DNA of 64,000 nt from Pseudomonas putida (lineage in GTDB: Bacteria; Pseudomonadota; Gammaproteobacteria; Pseudomonadales; Pseudomonadaceae). The position numbers and the translations under genes were made by a program. Where the stretch lies: contig NZ_JANHLD010000005.1 in the NCBI RefSeq assembly GCF_028682455.1, positions 318,523 through 382,522 on the forward strand, read 5' to 3'. Positions 41,585-49,461 of this stretch are shown here, piece by piece. Every line of letters begins with the position of its first letter. The first letter of the stretch is position 1. The notes below the pieces were generated by a model, which did not search any database, was not told the DNA's origin, and saw only the letters and a list, made by a program, of their open reading frames with translations.

Positions 41585-41621
41585 CAAGCTTTTGTTGCGC
41601 AGTTCAATCGAAGAGACCGCT
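41585..41621 (+). pseudogene. decayed 3' end of a second SUMF1-type lipoprotein gene
   Basis: These 37 bases match 42772-42808, the end of the intact SUMF1 gene, at 33 positions. The remnant reads SF-C-CAVQS-KRP-L in frame against SFRCAVQSEKPL in the intact gene, but it lacks the stop and everything upstream. It starts immediately after the Lrp stop codon. Confidence 0.7.
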
Positions 41622-41716
41622 TCAATACGGCACTGTGACTGCAATGTATTAGCGTCGATGCCGCTGGGCCTTTAGGGCACCCCTGTAGGAAATATCTTAT
41701 TTTGCACTAAGAACTA

Positions 41717-41731
41717 TCGCTAATTTAGCGA
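41717..41731. promoter_or_regulatory. perfect inverted repeat upstream of the SUMF1 gene
   Basis: TCGCTAA-T-TTAGCGA in an AT-rich leader, about 92 bases before the SUMF1 start. Possible operator; no regulator is suggested. Confidence 0.3.
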
Positions 41732-41822
41732 AATTACAAATTACTATTGTTGAGCCTTAAAATCGGCAAGGGTGAACAGATACACTGCGGCTATCAAATT
41801 TTTCATATAAGGACATTCCTTG

Positions 41823-42812
41823 ATGCCAAGGCTGACACTCTTGCCGCTTTGTATTTTTCTACTTGCCGGCTGCCAGGCGCAATCGTTGCCTCTTCCCCAA
41901 AGCCAGAAACTCTCGCCAGACAAAGTCGCCCGGATTGCTGCAACCATCGACCAGAAATATCCGAAGCTGTCCGCTGAAACACGGAGCAAACTGCTCAATA
42001 CCGTGGTGCAGTCACTGGACAATATGGTGTTCGTGGAGGGAGGCGAGTTCGAGATGGGCGACTTTGGCTGGCCGTTCGATGACAACCCGTACGACTTATG
42101 TGACTGGCCTTGTGGCGTGGATCGGAATCAGATGGGGAGGATCAGTTTTCGCGGCAATGATGATTTCGTTCACCCGGTCAAGCTGAGCAGCTATCACCTG
42201 TCGAAGTTCCAGACAAAACTGGGTGATTTTGATTTATTTTTTATTGCTCAAGGCAAGCCCGTATTTGATCTTGAAGATCGAAAGCGCGAAGACTTACAGT
42301 GGCTCTATCAACCCAACCTGCCGGCCCCGACTAAACGCTGGCAGGAGGCCAAGGATTATTGTGGTTGGCTGGGGGAACTCAGTGGTTACCCTGTGGACCT
42401 GCCGACCGAGGCGCAGTGGGAGTATGCCGCGCGTAGTCGTGGCCGGTATGTGATGTTTCCGACCGATAACGGCAGCTTGAACTATGATCGCAACTTTCCA
42501 CATCCCGACGAGAGTCGCACCTTTCCAGTAGACAAGTTTGTTCCTAACCCATTAGGCATTTACAACCTGTCGGGCAATGCCACCGACTGGGTCAATGATT
42601 GGTATGGTGAAGATTATTATCGCCACTCTCCCCTCGAAAACCCCCGCGGACCAGAAACGGGTACGCAGCGAATTCGCCGTGGCGCTGATATTGGTGAAGG
42701 CCCTGTTCTTTCTGCCAGCACCGTGAGGCGTTGGGTGGATAATCCAGAAAGAAATGGGTATTTTCCAGGTACAAGCTTTCGTTGTGCAGTTCAATCGGAG
42801 AAACCGCTCTAA
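41823..42812 (+). CDS. SUMF1/formylglycine-generating-enzyme-like lipoprotein
   Basis: A 329-residue secreted lipoprotein. The lipobox LLAGC places the lipidated Cys at residue 17; Gln at +2 predicts the outer membrane. From about residue 66 it has a SUMF1 (FGE-sulfatase) fold: NMVFVEGGEFEMGDFG, then YHLSKFQTKLGDFDLFF, LPTEAQWEYAARSRG, NLSGNATDWVNDWYGEDYY and a C-terminal SFRCAVQSEKPL. Catalytic Cys residues of true formylglycine enzymes are not evident, so a binding role is likely. Base composition is more AT-rich than the surroundings. It converges on the LysM protein gene; an immunity role is inference. Confidence 0.75.
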   Translation: MPRLTLLPLCIFLLAGCQAQSLPLPQSQKLSPDKVARIAATIDQKYPKLSAETRSKLLNTVVQSLDNMVFVEGGEFEMGDFGWPFDDNPYDLCDWPCGVDRNQMGRISFRGNDDFVHPVKLSSYHLSKFQTKLGDFDLFFIAQGKPVFDLEDRKREDLQWLYQPNLPAPTKRWQEAKDYCGWLGELSGYPVDLPTEAQWEYAARSRGRYVMFPTDNGSLNYDRNFPHPDESRTFPVDKFVPNPLGIYNLSGNATDWVNDWYGEDYYRHSPLENPRGPETGTQRIRRGADIGEGPVLSASTVRRWVDNPERNGYFPGTSFRCAVQSEKPL

Positions 42813-42824
42813 ATGCCATAAACA

Positions 42825-42850
42825 ATAGCGGCGCCTTGCGGCGCCGCTAT
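42825..42850. terminator. bidirectional terminator hairpin between SUMF1 and LysM genes
   Basis: An 11-pair stem ATAGCGGCGCC / GGCGCCGCTAT around TTGC, placed 12 bases after the SUMF1 stop and 20 bases from the LysM stop. Both sides are A/T-rich. Confidence 0.75.
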
Positions 42851-42870
42851 CATATAGCTAACTACTCATC

Positions 42871-45393
42871 TCACACCAAGCCGTCAAAACGCCCACTACC
42901 ACGAGCGGCTAATAATGTTTTTTCTTTGTACCAGGGCTGACTGGTTTTCCACGCCAACTGGGTTGAGCGGGCCGAAGTCTGGTGCATTGCCAAGCCTTCA
43001 ATAAAGTAGTTGAACTGATTCTGCTCATAGCCGTCCAACAAGGCGTTGATTCGCTCCAGGCTTTTCAGGGCGTTCACTTTTTTCCCATGGGGTGAGCAGT
43101 GCTCCAGCGTTTTGATAAATTGTCGCCACGTCTTGATTTCTGACAGCAGGACCACCAGGGCTTGCTCTTGCTGCTCATTAAAACTCTCGACAAACCCTTC
43201 GGTTAACAGATAGACCATCGGTCCCAGCGTCTCGGGCGGCAGTGCACTAAAGGGTAAATGTTGGCCTCTGATCTCCATGGTTTCAGTACTTTTATTATTG
43301 TTGATATATTTGGCCAAATGATAGGCTTCCGATTTAGTCGCGTTACGTTTTTGCCACCAAACGGCCATTTCGGCTCGGCCCTCCTTGAAGCCCTCAGCGA
43401 CCAACGTAATAGGAGAAGTTGCCATCTTATATAATCCTGAATTGAGGTAGGCGAATGCATCCCCTGTCACTCCCATCAAATACCGATAATCCACCGCCGC
43501 CAACGCATTACAGAACAACCACGCCAACCTACCGACCTGCTCGAGATCTACGACCGTAGCAAAACTACCGCCTGCCCCAGGGCCAAATACCACCGAACCA
43601 CTGCAGGTAACCGCCAACCGGTCTTCCGAGATCTCAATCCTAAACTCCCCCGCCAGCCCCACCCCCGCCGCCGCATTCCCCTCCAGATTAATCCTCGCCA
43701 GATCCTTCCAGTTGCCGTCGGCATTGCTTTGCCCAAGCACGGCGGGGCCTTTGCCTTGATCGTCGGGCGCAACCCATTGAAACGCCCCACTGAGTGCGCC
43801 ACCCAGTTGGGCGCCGGCAAAACCATCCGCCTTGACGCCAACGCTGCCGTGGGGGGTGATGGCCACTGTCGGCGGGCCCAGCAAGGCGGTCGCACCGGCC
43901 GAGGTTTCGCTGGGCCTGTAGCCGGTGGCAACCCCTGCCTCAGCTTGTGCCCTGACACCTGCAAAGCAGGAAAGCTCCAATTTGCCGTGCAGGCGGAAGA
44001 CCCCAATGGGGTGGGTCACTGCCTGGTCCAGGGCGTTGCGGTAGACCATGCTGGCGACGTAGCCACCCTGGTCGGGAAAGTAGCTGTGCAACGCCACACT
44101 GGCTTCGGCCAGCGAGAACGCCGCATTGCCTTTGACGCCCACATCGATGGTGCCCTCCCTGGGGTTCCAGCTGTTCACGCCGGCACTGGCGATGGCGGCG
44201 AAGCGCAAGGCATGGGCTTCTGCGGTGACGGCAACGCGTGAGGCGTCGCTGTGGTTCGAGCGCCAGGCGACTTCCTGGTGCAGGGCGTTGAGCACGGGGT
44301 TGAGCCACTGGCTGAACTCAGTGTCGTCCTCGTTATTCCAACTGCTGAGCTTGGCCTCCAGGCCGCCCAGCGGGCCAACCTTGCGCGTGGTGCTGATCGC
44401 CGACTTGATGTCGTTGATCAGCTCCCTGGCCAAGGATTTACCCAAGGGCTTGCCGGCCAGTACCTGGGTGGAGACTCGGGTACGCCACTGGGTGGTCTCG
44501 TGGTAGCGAGTGGAGATGTAGTGACGGCGGCTGGGGTCGCTGAACAGGATGACTTCGACCACGTTGATACCGGTTCGGGTTTGCCGGCCCAGTTGGTGGG
44601 CGCCGCTGCGGCCCTTGCCATGTTTGAGGTCGGGTATGGCGCCGCTGTCAGGGGGGCGGCTGCCTTGTGGTTTGTCCTGGCGCTGGGCGGCCAGTTGCAC
44701 GCGCAGGGCGTTGATCTGTTTATCCAGTTCGAGGATTTTTTTGTTCTGCAGTTTTTTCCAATTGCTTTCGAATAGCGACGAGGGTTTCCACGGCGGCGTG
44801 TAGGCCTGATACCAGTCACGGGCGCTTTGTAGCGTTGCCAATTGCCCTTGCAGGTCTTGGTCGGAGCTCGGCGGTGGGCTTGCGGGCGCTGTAGCGCGGG
44901 GCTCACGCACCAGTAGATCCGCGCCTTCAGCCTTCACCGTCCAGGCCTCTTTGACACAGGCAGAACAGGCGCAGACGGCGTCGGGTGCCTGTTTTTTCTT
45001 GCACTGCGCGCTGGGCAAGGCATCGGCCAGGTTGCGGTGCAGTTCGTCCATCAGCTTTTGCACCGCACTGATTTCCTGTTTCAGCGCTTTTGCCTGCTTG
45101 TGGGTCAGAACGTAGAAGTGGCTGTGGCCAGGGATGTGGGCAACGTCCACCAGCTCCTCGTGGCACTCGGGCTGCCCCTCGATGGCAACGCTGGTGATGC
45201 TATTGGCATTCACGGGGGGTGGCAGATCCAGTTGTGCCGGGAAACCGGAAAGCCGCAGTTGCCAGCCAGGCAGGATGTGATCCGGATTTTTGACAATCGG
45301 GTTGAGCGCCTGAAGATCCGCCACGGTAAGGCCATGGCGTTGGGCGATCTTGCTCAGTGTATCGCCGGATTGAACCGTGTAGGGGGTGTCCAT
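42871..45393 (-). CDS. large LysM-domain protein, putative secreted effector
   Basis: An 840-residue protein without a signal peptide. Residues 4-50 are a LysM domain (YTVQSGDTLSKIAQRHGLTVADLQALNP). Residue 95-130 looks coiled-coil, then C141, C143 and C146 form a CxCxxC cluster. About 445-620 is unusually rich in Gly, Ala and short hydrophobic runs (VGVKADGFAGAQLGGALSG, GNAAAGVGLAGEF). The C-terminal 200 residues are charged and helical. I do not recognise the central and C-terminal family. LysM without export signal plus a convergent lipoprotein suggests a type VI-style effector; this is inference. It is preceded by a 23-codon ORF. Confidence 0.65.
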   Translation of the reverse strand: MDTPYTVQSGDTLSKIAQRHGLTVADLQALNPIVKNPDHILPGWQLRLSGFPAQLDLPPPVNANSITSVAIEGQPECHEELVDVAHIPGHSHFYVLTHKQAKALKQEISAVQKLMDELHRNLADALPSAQCKKKQAPDAVCACSACVKEAWTVKAEGADLLVREPRATAPASPPPSSDQDLQGQLATLQSARDWYQAYTPPWKPSSLFESNWKKLQNKKILELDKQINALRVQLAAQRQDKPQGSRPPDSGAIPDLKHGKGRSGAHQLGRQTRTGINVVEVILFSDPSRRHYISTRYHETTQWRTRVSTQVLAGKPLGKSLARELINDIKSAISTTRKVGPLGGLEAKLSSWNNEDDTEFSQWLNPVLNALHQEVAWRSNHSDASRVAVTAEAHALRFAAIASAGVNSWNPREGTIDVGVKGNAAFSLAEASVALHSYFPDQGGYVASMVYRNALDQAVTHPIGVFRLHGKLELSCFAGVRAQAEAGVATGYRPSETSAGATALLGPPTVAITPHGSVGVKADGFAGAQLGGALSGAFQWVAPDDQGKGPAVLGQSNADGNWKDLARINLEGNAAAGVGLAGEFRIEISEDRLAVTCSGSVVFGPGAGGSFATVVDLEQVGRLAWLFCNALAAVDYRYLMGVTGDAFAYLNSGLYKMATSPITLVAEGFKEGRAEMAVWWQKRNATKSEAYHLAKYINNNKSTETMEIRGQHLPFSALPPETLGPMVYLLTEGFVESFNEQQEQALVVLLSEIKTWRQFIKTLEHCSPHGKKVNALKSLERINALLDGYEQNQFNYFIEGLAMHQTSARSTQLAWKTSQPWYKEKTLLAARGSGRFDGLV

Positions 45394-45412
45394 CGCCTAT
45401 CCTCCTCGTGGT

Positions 45413-45484
45413 TCAACGCTGCGAGAGCATGACCAGTTTGCGGGTCTGATAGGTGTTGCCAAGCGAATCGGGGGGCGTAGCCAT
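45413..45484 (-). CDS. 23-residue leader ORF before the LysM gene
   Basis: An ATG at 45484 follows AAGGAG by 7 bases and reads MATPPDSLGNTYQTRKLVML to a stop at 45413, three residues later. The LysM gene starts 19 bases after the stop with its own GAGGAGG site. The strong ribosome-binding site and tight spacing suggest that it is translated, either as a small protein or as a coupling leader. Too short for homology-based assignment. Confidence 0.45.
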   Translation of the reverse strand: MATPPDSLGNTYQTRKLVMLSQR

Positions 45485-45807
45485 GAGGTAGCTCCTTGCT
45501 GAAAGTAAGTACCCGAGACGGCAAAATGGCCTTGCGGGTACTTTCCATCTGGCAAAGGTTGTACCACCATAAAAATAATAGACAAAAATCAATTACTTAT
45601 GATGTTTTCAATAAATATCTGGCTAAAAATCGATCAAAATCACGGTAAAAGTGCGCAAGAAGTTGCGCAGTGGTGTGCAACTTCTTGCGCACTCGTCTGT
45701 ACATGACGGTTTAAAAGGCCTGTAGCAATATATACACAGGGTTATCTACATTTTGGTGCGCAACTTCTTGCGCAGTTGCCGATCTCACCCGGCGCAGGCC
45801 CACTGTT
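45485..45807. other. 323-base AT-rich upstream region of the LysM operon and islet right end
   Basis: No gene of credible quality. It includes an AT-rich stretch (about 45565-45650) suitable for a leftward promoter and three copies of an 18-base palindrome-like repeat (45652-45774). It ends at the right-hand direct repeat. Confidence 0.55.
45652..45774. repeat. three copies of an 18-base repeat, TGCGCAAGAAGTTGCGCA
   Basis: Copy 1 is 45652-45669. Copies 2 (45674-45691, one mismatch) and 3 (45757-45774) are in the opposite orientation. Copies 1 and 2 are four bases apart and form an 18-pair cruciform. Each copy also has TGCGCAA/TTGCGCA ends around a GAAG centre. The repeat occurs nowhere else in the window. 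Confidence 0.8.
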
Positions 45808-45845
45808 AAAAAGACGCCGGTGAAGCGGCGGTTGCCGCCAATGGC
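45808..45845 (+). repeat. direct repeat DR-R, displaced copy of the Lrp gene end (islet right border)
   Basis: Matches 41543-41580 at 37 of 38 bases. With flanking bases it still reads VKKTPVKRRLPPMA and a TAA stop, so it is the former 3' end of the Lrp-type gene, with one synonymous difference. Confidence 0.85.
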
Positions 45846-45847
45846 TT

Positions 45848-45906
45848 AACCCCGCGATCACCGACCGTCAGTCACATCGCATCGCGGGACAAGACTACAC
45901 CTACCG
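45848..45906. repeat. REP element encoding the tail of the substrate-binding protein gene
   Basis: A half copy ACCCCGCGATCA at 45848 and a fuller copy CATCGCATCGCGGGACAAG at 45884 onward. The second lies inside the coding end of the gene at 45872-46792. Confidence 0.7.
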
Positions 45907-46792
45907 GCTCACTCGACGGCTTGGCAATCAGCCCCTTCAACTCACTGGTCATCGGAAACTCCAGGTTCAGCCCGTTCGGCGGGATCGGTTGCTCGAACCA
46001 GCGCTGGTAGATGCCGTTGATCTTGCCGCTGCGGTACACGTCGGCCAGCGCTTCGTTGACCAGTGCCAGCAACTGCGTGTCACCCTTGCGCACCATGCAG
46101 CTGTAGATCTCCTGGGACTGTGCCTCCCCCACCACCACCCAGTCATGCGGGTTGCGCGCCTTGGCCCGTTCGCCGTAGAGCAGGGCATCGTCCATGTAGA
46201 ACGCAGCCGCACGCCCGGTCTCCAGCATCTTGAACGCCTCGCCGTGATCCTTGGCACTGATCACCGAAGCGCCCAGCTTGTGCTCCAGGTTGTAGTTCTT
46301 CAGGTACTTCTCGTTGGTGGTGCCCGCGGTACTCACCACGTTCTTGCCCTTGAGGTCATCCAGGCTCTCGATGCCACTGTCCTTTTTGGTCAGCAACTGG
46401 CCTTTGACGAAGATGAAGCCATAGGAAAAGTCCACCTGCCTGGCTCGCTCGGCAGTCACGCCGGTGGTGCCGCACTCCAGGTCGACGGTGCCGTTCTGCA
46501 CCAACGGAATACGGGTCTGCGAGGTCACCAGGTTGTAGCGCACTTTCAACTCGGGTACGCCCAGCTTGGCCTGCAGGTGCTTGACGATTTCACCGGCCAA
46601 GTCGACCGAGTAGCCCATGGGCTTGCCGCTGTGGTCACCGATATAAGAAAAAGGAATGGATGAATCGCGGTAGCCCAGGGTGATGCGGCCGGAATCGGCG
46701 ATTTTCTGCACGGTACCGGTGAGGGGTGGGGTGTCGGCCAGCGCCGAATGCGCAAACAGCAGCGACAGGGCAATCAGGGCAGGTTTGAACAT
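45872..46792 (-). CDS. periplasmic amino-acid-binding protein (GltI-like)
   Basis: A 306-residue binding protein of ABC transporters for polar amino acids. The signal peptide (FKPALIALSLLFAHSALA) is cleaved before DTPPLTGTVQKIADSGRITLGYRDSSIPFSYI. Family motifs are MGYSVDLAGEIVKHLQ, IPLVQNGTVDLECGTTGVTAERA (ligand loop) and the domain-closing DDALLYGER. It resembles glutamate/aspartate-binding GltI. No permease or ATPase gene is nearby. The final residues, VVLSRDAM, come from a REP element, so the original C-terminus was probably replaced. It clusters with ridA and a D-amino-acid dehydrogenase-like gene. Confidence 0.88.
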   Translation of the reverse strand: MFKPALIALSLLFAHSALADTPPLTGTVQKIADSGRITLGYRDSSIPFSYIGDHSGKPMGYSVDLAGEIVKHLQAKLGVPELKVRYNLVTSQTRIPLVQNGTVDLECGTTGVTAERARQVDFSYGFIFVKGQLLTKKDSGIESLDDLKGKNVVSTAGTTNEKYLKNYNLEHKLGASVISAKDHGEAFKMLETGRAAAFYMDDALLYGERAKARNPHDWVVVGEAQSQEIYSCMVRKGDTQLLALVNEALADVYRSGKINGIYQRWFEQPIPPNGLNLEFPMTSELKGLIAKPSSEPVGVVLSRDAM

Positions 46793-46801
46793 GACGACCT
46801 C

Positions 46802-47152
46802 CTAGCCGCGCACGGCAATGACGGTGATTTCCACGCGCACGCCCGGGCGTGCCAGTTCGGCCTGCACGGTGGTGCGGGTCGGTGCATGGCCCGGTGCGAG
46901 CCAGGCCGACCAGACCTCGTTCATTGCCTCGAAGTCGCTGGCAATATCCTTGAGGTAGACAGTTGCGCTGAGCAACTGGCGCTTGTCACTGCCCGCCTCG
47001 GCCAGCAAGGCATCGATCTTGTCCAGCACCTCCCGGGTTTGTTCACGGATGTCACGGGCCTGGGTGGGGACCTGGCCGGACAGGAACACCAGTTGCCCGA
47101 ACAGGGCGGCGGCGCTCATGCGCTCGTTACTGTGCAAACGGGTTATCGACAT
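46802..47152 (-). CDS. RidA-family enamine/imine deaminase
   Basis: A 116-residue protein of the YjgF/YER057c/UK114 family that hydrolyses reactive enamine or imine intermediates formed by amino-acid oxidation. Typical segments are LVFLSGQVPT, EVLDKIDALLAEAGSDKRQLLSATVYLKDI and the catalytic-Arg region APTRTTVQAELARPGVRVEITVIAV. It lies 9 bases from the binding-protein gene and 34 bases after the flavin oxidoreductase gene. That neighbourhood fits removal of the imine produced by a D-amino-acid dehydrogenase. Confidence 0.92.
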   Translation of the reverse strand: MSITRLHSNERMSAAALFGQLVFLSGQVPTQARDIREQTREVLDKIDALLAEAGSDKRQLLSATVYLKDIASDFEAMNEVWSAWLAPGHAPTRTTVQAELARPGVRVEITVIAVRG

Positions 47153-47186
47153 CGGGACACTCCTTGCGACTGTTGTTTTTTAAAGT

Positions 47187-48428
47187 TCAGGCTGCCCGGG
47201 GGGACAGCCCGTGCAAGTCGATCGACGGCGCGCGGCCGCCGATCAGTTCGGCCAGTAGCGCGCCACTGGCACACGCCAGGGTAAAGCCGAGGGCGCCATG
47301 CCCCAGGTTGAGCCAGAGGTTGCGGTAGCGGGTGGCCCCCAGCAAGGGCACGCCACTGGGCGTTGCCGGTCGCATGCCGGCCCACTCACGGGCGTGCGCA
47401 TAGTCCGCCGCATGGGGCAAGGTGGTAACTGCCAATTGGCGCATGCTGGCCAATCGCGCAGGATCCAGGGAATCGTCGAAGCCGACGATGTCGACCATTG
47501 CCGCCACCCGCAGTTGGTCTTCAAGGCGGGCATAGACAATCTTGCGGTCGTAGTCGGTGATGCTCACATCCGGTGCCCGCTGCCCCACCCCGATCGGTGC
47601 GGTCAGGCTGTAGCCCTTGAGCGGGTAGATCGGCAACTGCAGGCCTGGGATGCCGAGGCTTGCGCTACGGTGCCCGGCACACAGCACCAGGCGCTCCACC
47701 GGTATGACCTGGTCAGCCAGCTCCAGCGCCTGGACCACTCCACCCGCATGACGAATGCGGGTAACGCCCTGCCCCAACAACAGGCGGCACTGCCCTGACG
47801 CTTGCAGGCGCTCGGCCAACGCCAGGCAAAAGCGATGACAATCGGCGACTTCTTCATCGGCGGTGTACACCCCGCCAATGAAGGGCGCATCGGCCAGGGC
47901 CGGCTCCAGCGCGGCGATACCGGCGGCATCGAGCACCTGCTGGCCCTGCGGATCGAGCAGGTGGCGGCGGGCATGGGCGAAGCTGGCCGGGTTGCGAAAG
48001 GTCACCAGCTTGCCATTGCGCCGCCAGGCGAAACCCTCCAGTCGGTCGTCTTCGCGCCAGTGTGCCAATGTGGCCTGGCTGTGCAGGGCAAGGCGCAACA
48101 AATGGGCGGCGTTGCTACGATTGACCGACGTCCGGCAGGCCGCCATGAACGCCCCCATCCAACGCCACTGAGCCAGGTCCAGGCGCGGACGCAGCTTGAG
48201 CGGCGAGTCGCTGCGCAACAACCAGCCCAGCGCCTGCAGCGGTACCCCGGCATCGGCCAATGGCGACACATAGCGATAGGACAACTGACCGCCATTGGCG
48301 TAGCTGGTGCCAACGGCCAGGCTTTCCCGCGCCTCGATCAGGTCGACCGCCATGCCTTCGCGCACCAGGGCGTAGGCCGTTGCCAGGCCGATGACGCCGC
48401 CGCCGATCACTGTTACCCGCTGTGCCAT
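47187..48428 (-). CDS. FAD-dependent D-amino acid dehydrogenase-like oxidoreductase
   Basis: A 413-residue enzyme of the DadA/DAO type. It begins MAQRVTVIGGGVIGLATAYALVREGMAVDLIEARE, the FAD-binding dinucleotide motif GGGVIG followed by the acidic Glu. SYANGGQLSYRYVSPLADAG is a DadA hallmark, as is the C-terminal WLNLGHGALGFTLACASGALLAELIGG. It should oxidise a D-amino acid to the imine, passing electrons to the respiratory chain. The start at 48428 was preferred to the upstream 48536. It is divergent from the LysR regulator at 48535. Confidence 0.88.
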   Translation of the reverse strand: MAQRVTVIGGGVIGLATAYALVREGMAVDLIEARESLAVGTSYANGGQLSYRYVSPLADAGVPLQALGWLLRSDSPLKLRPRLDLAQWRWMGAFMAACRTSVNRSNAAHLLRLALHSQATLAHWREDDRLEGFAWRRNGKLVTFRNPASFAHARRHLLDPQGQQVLDAAGIAALEPALADAPFIGGVYTADEEVADCHRFCLALAERLQASGQCRLLLGQGVTRIRHAGGVVQALELADQVIPVERLVLCAGHRSASLGIPGLQLPIYPLKGYSLTAPIGVGQRAPDVSITDYDRKIVYARLEDQLRVAAMVDIVGFDDSLDPARLASMRQLAVTTLPHAADYAHAREWAGMRPATPSGVPLLGATRYRNLWLNLGHGALGFTLACASGALLAELIGGRAPSIDLHGLSPRAA

Positions 48429-48534
48429 ATGCTTGCATCCACAAATCCGAAGGCTTTCAGAGTAGGGTCGGTGACAGCAGGCGGATAATGAATAAAGATG
48501 GGCAGGCCATAAACAAAGGTTATGGGGTACCGCC

Positions 48535-49449
48535 ATGCGTTTGCGTCATATCGAAGTGTTCCAGGCCATTCGCCAGACCGGCTCGGTCAGCGGCGCGGCG
48601 CAACTGCTGCACGTGACCCAGCCTGCGGTGTCGAAGATTCTCCAGCATGCCGAGGCACAGCTGGGATTCCCGTTGTTCTTGCGGGTACGGGGCAAATTGC
48701 AGATCACGCCCGAAGCTTTGGCCCTGGAGCGTGAAGTGGACAAGGTCAGCGACAGTGTCGAAGGGGTCCGGCGCCTGGCTGCCAGTCTGCGCCGCCAACC
48801 GGGCATGAGTTTGCGTATCGGCGCGACGCCGGCCCTGGCCCTGTCGCTGTTTCCACCGGTAATCAGCCTGTGGTCCGAACGCCATCCGCAGTCCGAATGC
48901 GAGCTGTCCAGCTATCACAGCCGTGAGCTGGTGCAACAGTTGCTGATGCGCGAGATCGACGTCGCCCTGACGCTGCGTCATCCGGAACACCCGGGCCTCA
49001 ACGCCCAGGCGTTGGCCCATGGCGTGCTGGTGGCCCTGGCGCCGCAGGGCTACTGGGCCGAAGAAACCCAGGGCGTGCCACTGTCGGTCGAAGCCCTGGC
49101 CGGGGCGCCGCTGATCGGCTTGAGCAGCAGCGATCCGCTGGCGGCGCAGGTAGGCAGCTACCTGAAGAATCTTGAACCGGCGCCGCGCATTGGCATTCGC
49201 GTGCAGACCTACTCGCTGGCCCGGGCCATGGTCGAGTCAGGCGCGGGGCTGGCGTTGATCGATCCGTTCACCGCCCTCGGGTCGCAACACACCCTGGTGC
49301 GCCCGCTCGATCCGCCACTGCCGATCACGCTGTACGCATTGACCCGCAGCAACGAAAGCCATCCCCACACCCTGGACGACCTGCTGCAGCTGTTTGGCCT
49401 GCGCGCTCGCGAGCAGATCGCCAGAGTCCCTGCCTTGCAAGGCGCCTGA
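48535..49449 (+). CDS. LysR-family transcriptional regulator
   Basis: A 304-residue regulator with the N-terminal winged helix (MRLRHIEVFQAIRQTGSVSGAAQLLHVTQPAVSKILQHAEAQLGFPLFLRVRG) and a periplasmic-binding-protein-like effector domain (about 90-295). It is divergent from the D-amino-acid dehydrogenase-like gene with a 106-base gap, so it probably controls the dadA-like/ridA/binding-protein operon. LysR proteins generally activate in response to a pathway intermediate. No specific LysR T-N11-A box was confirmed. Confidence 0.9.
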   Translation: MRLRHIEVFQAIRQTGSVSGAAQLLHVTQPAVSKILQHAEAQLGFPLFLRVRGKLQITPEALALEREVDKVSDSVEGVRRLAASLRRQPGMSLRIGATPALALSLFPPVISLWSERHPQSECELSSYHSRELVQQLLMREIDVALTLRHPEHPGLNAQALAHGVLVALAPQGYWAEETQGVPLSVEALAGAPLIGLSSSDPLAAQVGSYLKNLEPAPRIGIRVQTYSLARAMVESGAGLALIDPFTALGSQHTLVRPLDPPLPITLYALTRSNESHPHTLDDLLQLFGLRAREQIARVPALQGA

Positions 49450-49461
49450 GCCCGCAGGCAA

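Noticed and set aside
41747..41977. A 76-codon plus-strand frame overlapping the SUMF1 start
   Set aside because: It is out of frame with the SUMF1 gene, runs through its signal peptide and lacks its own ribosome-binding site.
45354..45585. Two overlapping minus-strand frames of about 62-64 codons before the LysM gene
   Set aside because: They overlap each other, the 23-codon ORF and the LysM start, and have weaker start signals than the 23-codon ORF.
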